A DNA stretch of 6,567 bases from Clostridiaceae bacterium UBA6085 (lineage in GTDB: Bacteria > Bacillota > Clostridia > Clostridiales > Clostridiaceae), in contig DIXH01000024.1 of assembly GCA_002428605.1 (NCBI GenBank), positions 1-6,567 of the forward strand, in the 5' to 3' direction. This document shows positions 5,315 through 6,567 of this stretch, piece after piece. Within the stretch, counting starts at the first letter, position 1. Every line of letters begins with the position of its first letter. A program made the translations under genes and the position numbers. The notes under the pieces were generated by a model, which made no database searches, was not told the DNA's origin, and saw only the letters and a program-made list of their open reading frames with translations.

Positions 5315-6567
5315 ATGAAGAAAATTGTAAGTCTGGTCGTAGCTTCAATGCTCGCACTTTCAGTCGCAGCCTGCGGAGAGAAGACACCGACAACCCCAAC
5401 TGCTGCTCCTACCACCCCTGAAAAGGGTCTTAAGGGCACGATCTCAGTACAGGCGGAGGAAGGATGGAAATCCTATTATGACGCCGCAATCGCAAGGTTC
5501 AAGGCAGACAATCCTGATGCGGTAGTAAATCTTATTGTGAAGCCATCATTTGACCATCTCGATGCGCTTGACAAGACTGACGTCACAAACAAGGACGTAG
5601 CTGACGTATTCGCAATCCCTGCGGACAGGATCTACGGACTTTCAAAGAACGAGGCTTTGGCACCTATCGATGCAAAGGCAATTGCTGATAAGGTCGGCGG
5701 ATTTGCAGACTATGACAAGGGGCTTGGAGGAAACTTCAAGATAGATGGAGACTACCTGGCTTTCCCTATGAACATAGAGACACTCATAGCATTCGTAAAC
5801 ACAAAGAATGCAGCAGCGGCAAATGTTGACACCAAGGCAATCGAGATCTCGGATGCGAAGGTTGGAGAAGTCCTCATCCCTGCGTTCAATGCATGGTATG
5901 GAGTTGCCCTCCTTAACTCGGCTGACATAGAGCTCCTTGGAAAGGATGCTTCAGGAAAGCTGTTCTCGGATATGACCAAGGAATGGGCAGACCTTGGAGC
6001 AGACAAGCAGGCGGTCATCACTGAGATATTCAACTACTGGAAGACCTACACAGAAGGCGGAGCTTCCGTAATGTGGGACAAGGATGCAGCTTGGGGTCAT
6101 ATGGACACTGAGTTCACAACTGGCGGAAAAGCCATAGCAAGGATCGAAGGTCCATGGGATACAAGCAAGCTTTCAGGACTCGCATCAGCAGGAGCGGACC
6201 TTATGATAGCTCCTATCGGAACAGTAACACTTAACGGCAAGCCTCTCACACACTGGAAAGGCGGATGGGGACTCGCAATCAACGCCAGGAACGATGGAAA
6301 CGCAGACCAGATGGCTCTTGCAGAAGCTTTCATAGCTGAACTCATGAACCCCAAGTATGCGGTTGACTTCTTCAAGGCTACCGGAAAGATCATGGAGAAC
6401 GTACCTGCAGCTACATACTCAGCTTCAGACCTCTCCGCAACAGACAAGCTTGTAATAGAGAACGTTCTGGCATCCTACGCTGATGCACCTGCAAGACCTC
6501 TCTTCACAGAGTGGGGTTCAGTATGGGATACATGGCAGAATGCACTCCTTTCATGGTCGGCTGTAAA
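5315..6567 (+). CDS. malE: Maltose/maltodextrin-type ABC transporter substrate-binding lipoprotein (3' truncated by window edge)
   Basis: Extracellular solute-binding protein anchored to the membrane by lipid, delivering sugar to an ABC importer. The frame stays open from 5315 to the right edge (417 complete codons, no stop). The N terminus is a lipoprotein signal: MKK, a hydrophobic stretch (residues 4-19), then lipobox VAAC with Cys20 as the lipidated residue. A Thr/Pro-rich tether follows (about 24-36). The mature part has the family-1 binding-protein layout: ISVQAEEGWKSYY...FKADNP, DVFAIPADRIYGLSKNEALAPID (97-119, one block), YLAFPMNIETLIAFVN and GGKAIARIEGPW (270-281). The GPW Trp281 corresponds to the sugar-stacking Trp230 of E. 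coli MalE. A Trp-rich C-terminal helix, LFTEWGSVWDTWQNAL, resembles the region holding MalE Trp340. Family length is about 400-430, so only a short tail is missing. Maltodextrin specificity is inferred from these aromatics and from the neighbours. The symbol is provisional (mdxE is an equivalent name). Confidence 0.9.
   Translation, partial: MKKIVSLVVASMLALSVAACGEKTPTTPTAAPTTPEKGLKGTISVQAEEGWKSYYDAAIARFKADNPDAVVNLIVKPSFDHLDALDKTDVTNKDVADVFAIPADRIYGLSKNEALAPIDAKAIADKVGGFADYDKGLGGNFKIDGDYLAFPMNIETLIAFVNTKNAAAANVDTKAIEISDAKVGEVLIPAFNAWYGVALLNSADIELLGKDASGKLFSDMTKEWADLGADKQAVITEIFNYWKTYTEGGASVMWDKDAAWGHMDTEFTTGGKAIARIEGPWDTSKLSGLASAGADLMIAPIGTVTLNGKPLTHWKGGWGLAINARNDGNADQMALAEAFIAELMNPKYAVDFFKATGKIMENVPAATYSASDLSATDKLVIENVLASYADAPARPLFTEWGSVWDTWQNALLSWSAV

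Noticed and set aside
4983..5399. Minus-strand open frame of 138 codons covering the intergenic gap
   Set aside because: It runs antisense through the promoter, operators, RBS and signal-peptide codons of the lipoprotein gene and into the end of the phosphorylase gene. Its translation shows no recognisable family and is low in complexity at its start.
5308..5421. Alternative ATG at 5308 for the gene after the AGGAGG site
   Set aside because: There is no spacer between the Shine-Dalgarno sequence and this ATG, and the frame stops after 37 codons at 5419-5421. The ATG at 5315 gives a proper lipoprotein.

Overview
The window carries part of a maltodextrin / alpha-glucan utilisation locus, with all genes on the + strand. 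The family make-up, the strong purine-rich Shine-Dalgarno sites, the marked preference for AGG (Arg) and ATA (Ile) codons, a lipoprotein-type solute-binding protein and a CcpA-like cre box all point to a Gram-positive anaerobe of the Clostridia type (Bacillota). That placement is inference, and I do not name a genus.

Layout: (1) 1-1163, the C-terminal half of a GH31 alpha-glucosidase whose start lies off the left edge. (2) 1179-2657, malQ, 4-alpha-glucanotransferase (GH77). (3) 2660-5023, a glycogen/maltodextrin phosphorylase (GT35, PLP enzyme). These three are separated by only 15 and 2 bases, so they almost certainly share one transcript. (4) 5024-5314, a 291-base AT-rich regulatory gap. 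It holds a possible weak terminator, a good sigma-A-type promoter, a cre-like box over the predicted transcription start, and two LacI-family-like operators with ACGCGT cores spaced exactly 30 bp apart. (5) 5315 to the right edge, a sugar-binding lipoprotein of the MalE type, cut off near its C terminus. It has no stop codon inside the window.

How the genes fit together: the lipoprotein would capture maltodextrins outside the cell for an ABC importer, whose permease genes probably follow off the right edge. Inside the cell, MalQ disproportionates short maltodextrins into glucose and longer chains. The phosphorylase releases glucose-1-phosphate from the longer chains, and the GH31 enzyme hydrolyses alpha-glucosides to glucose. 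The importer gene has its own promoter and operators, so uptake can be controlled separately from the degradative operon.

I found no undescribed system. The most interesting part is the dense cluster of palindromes in the 5024-5314 gap.
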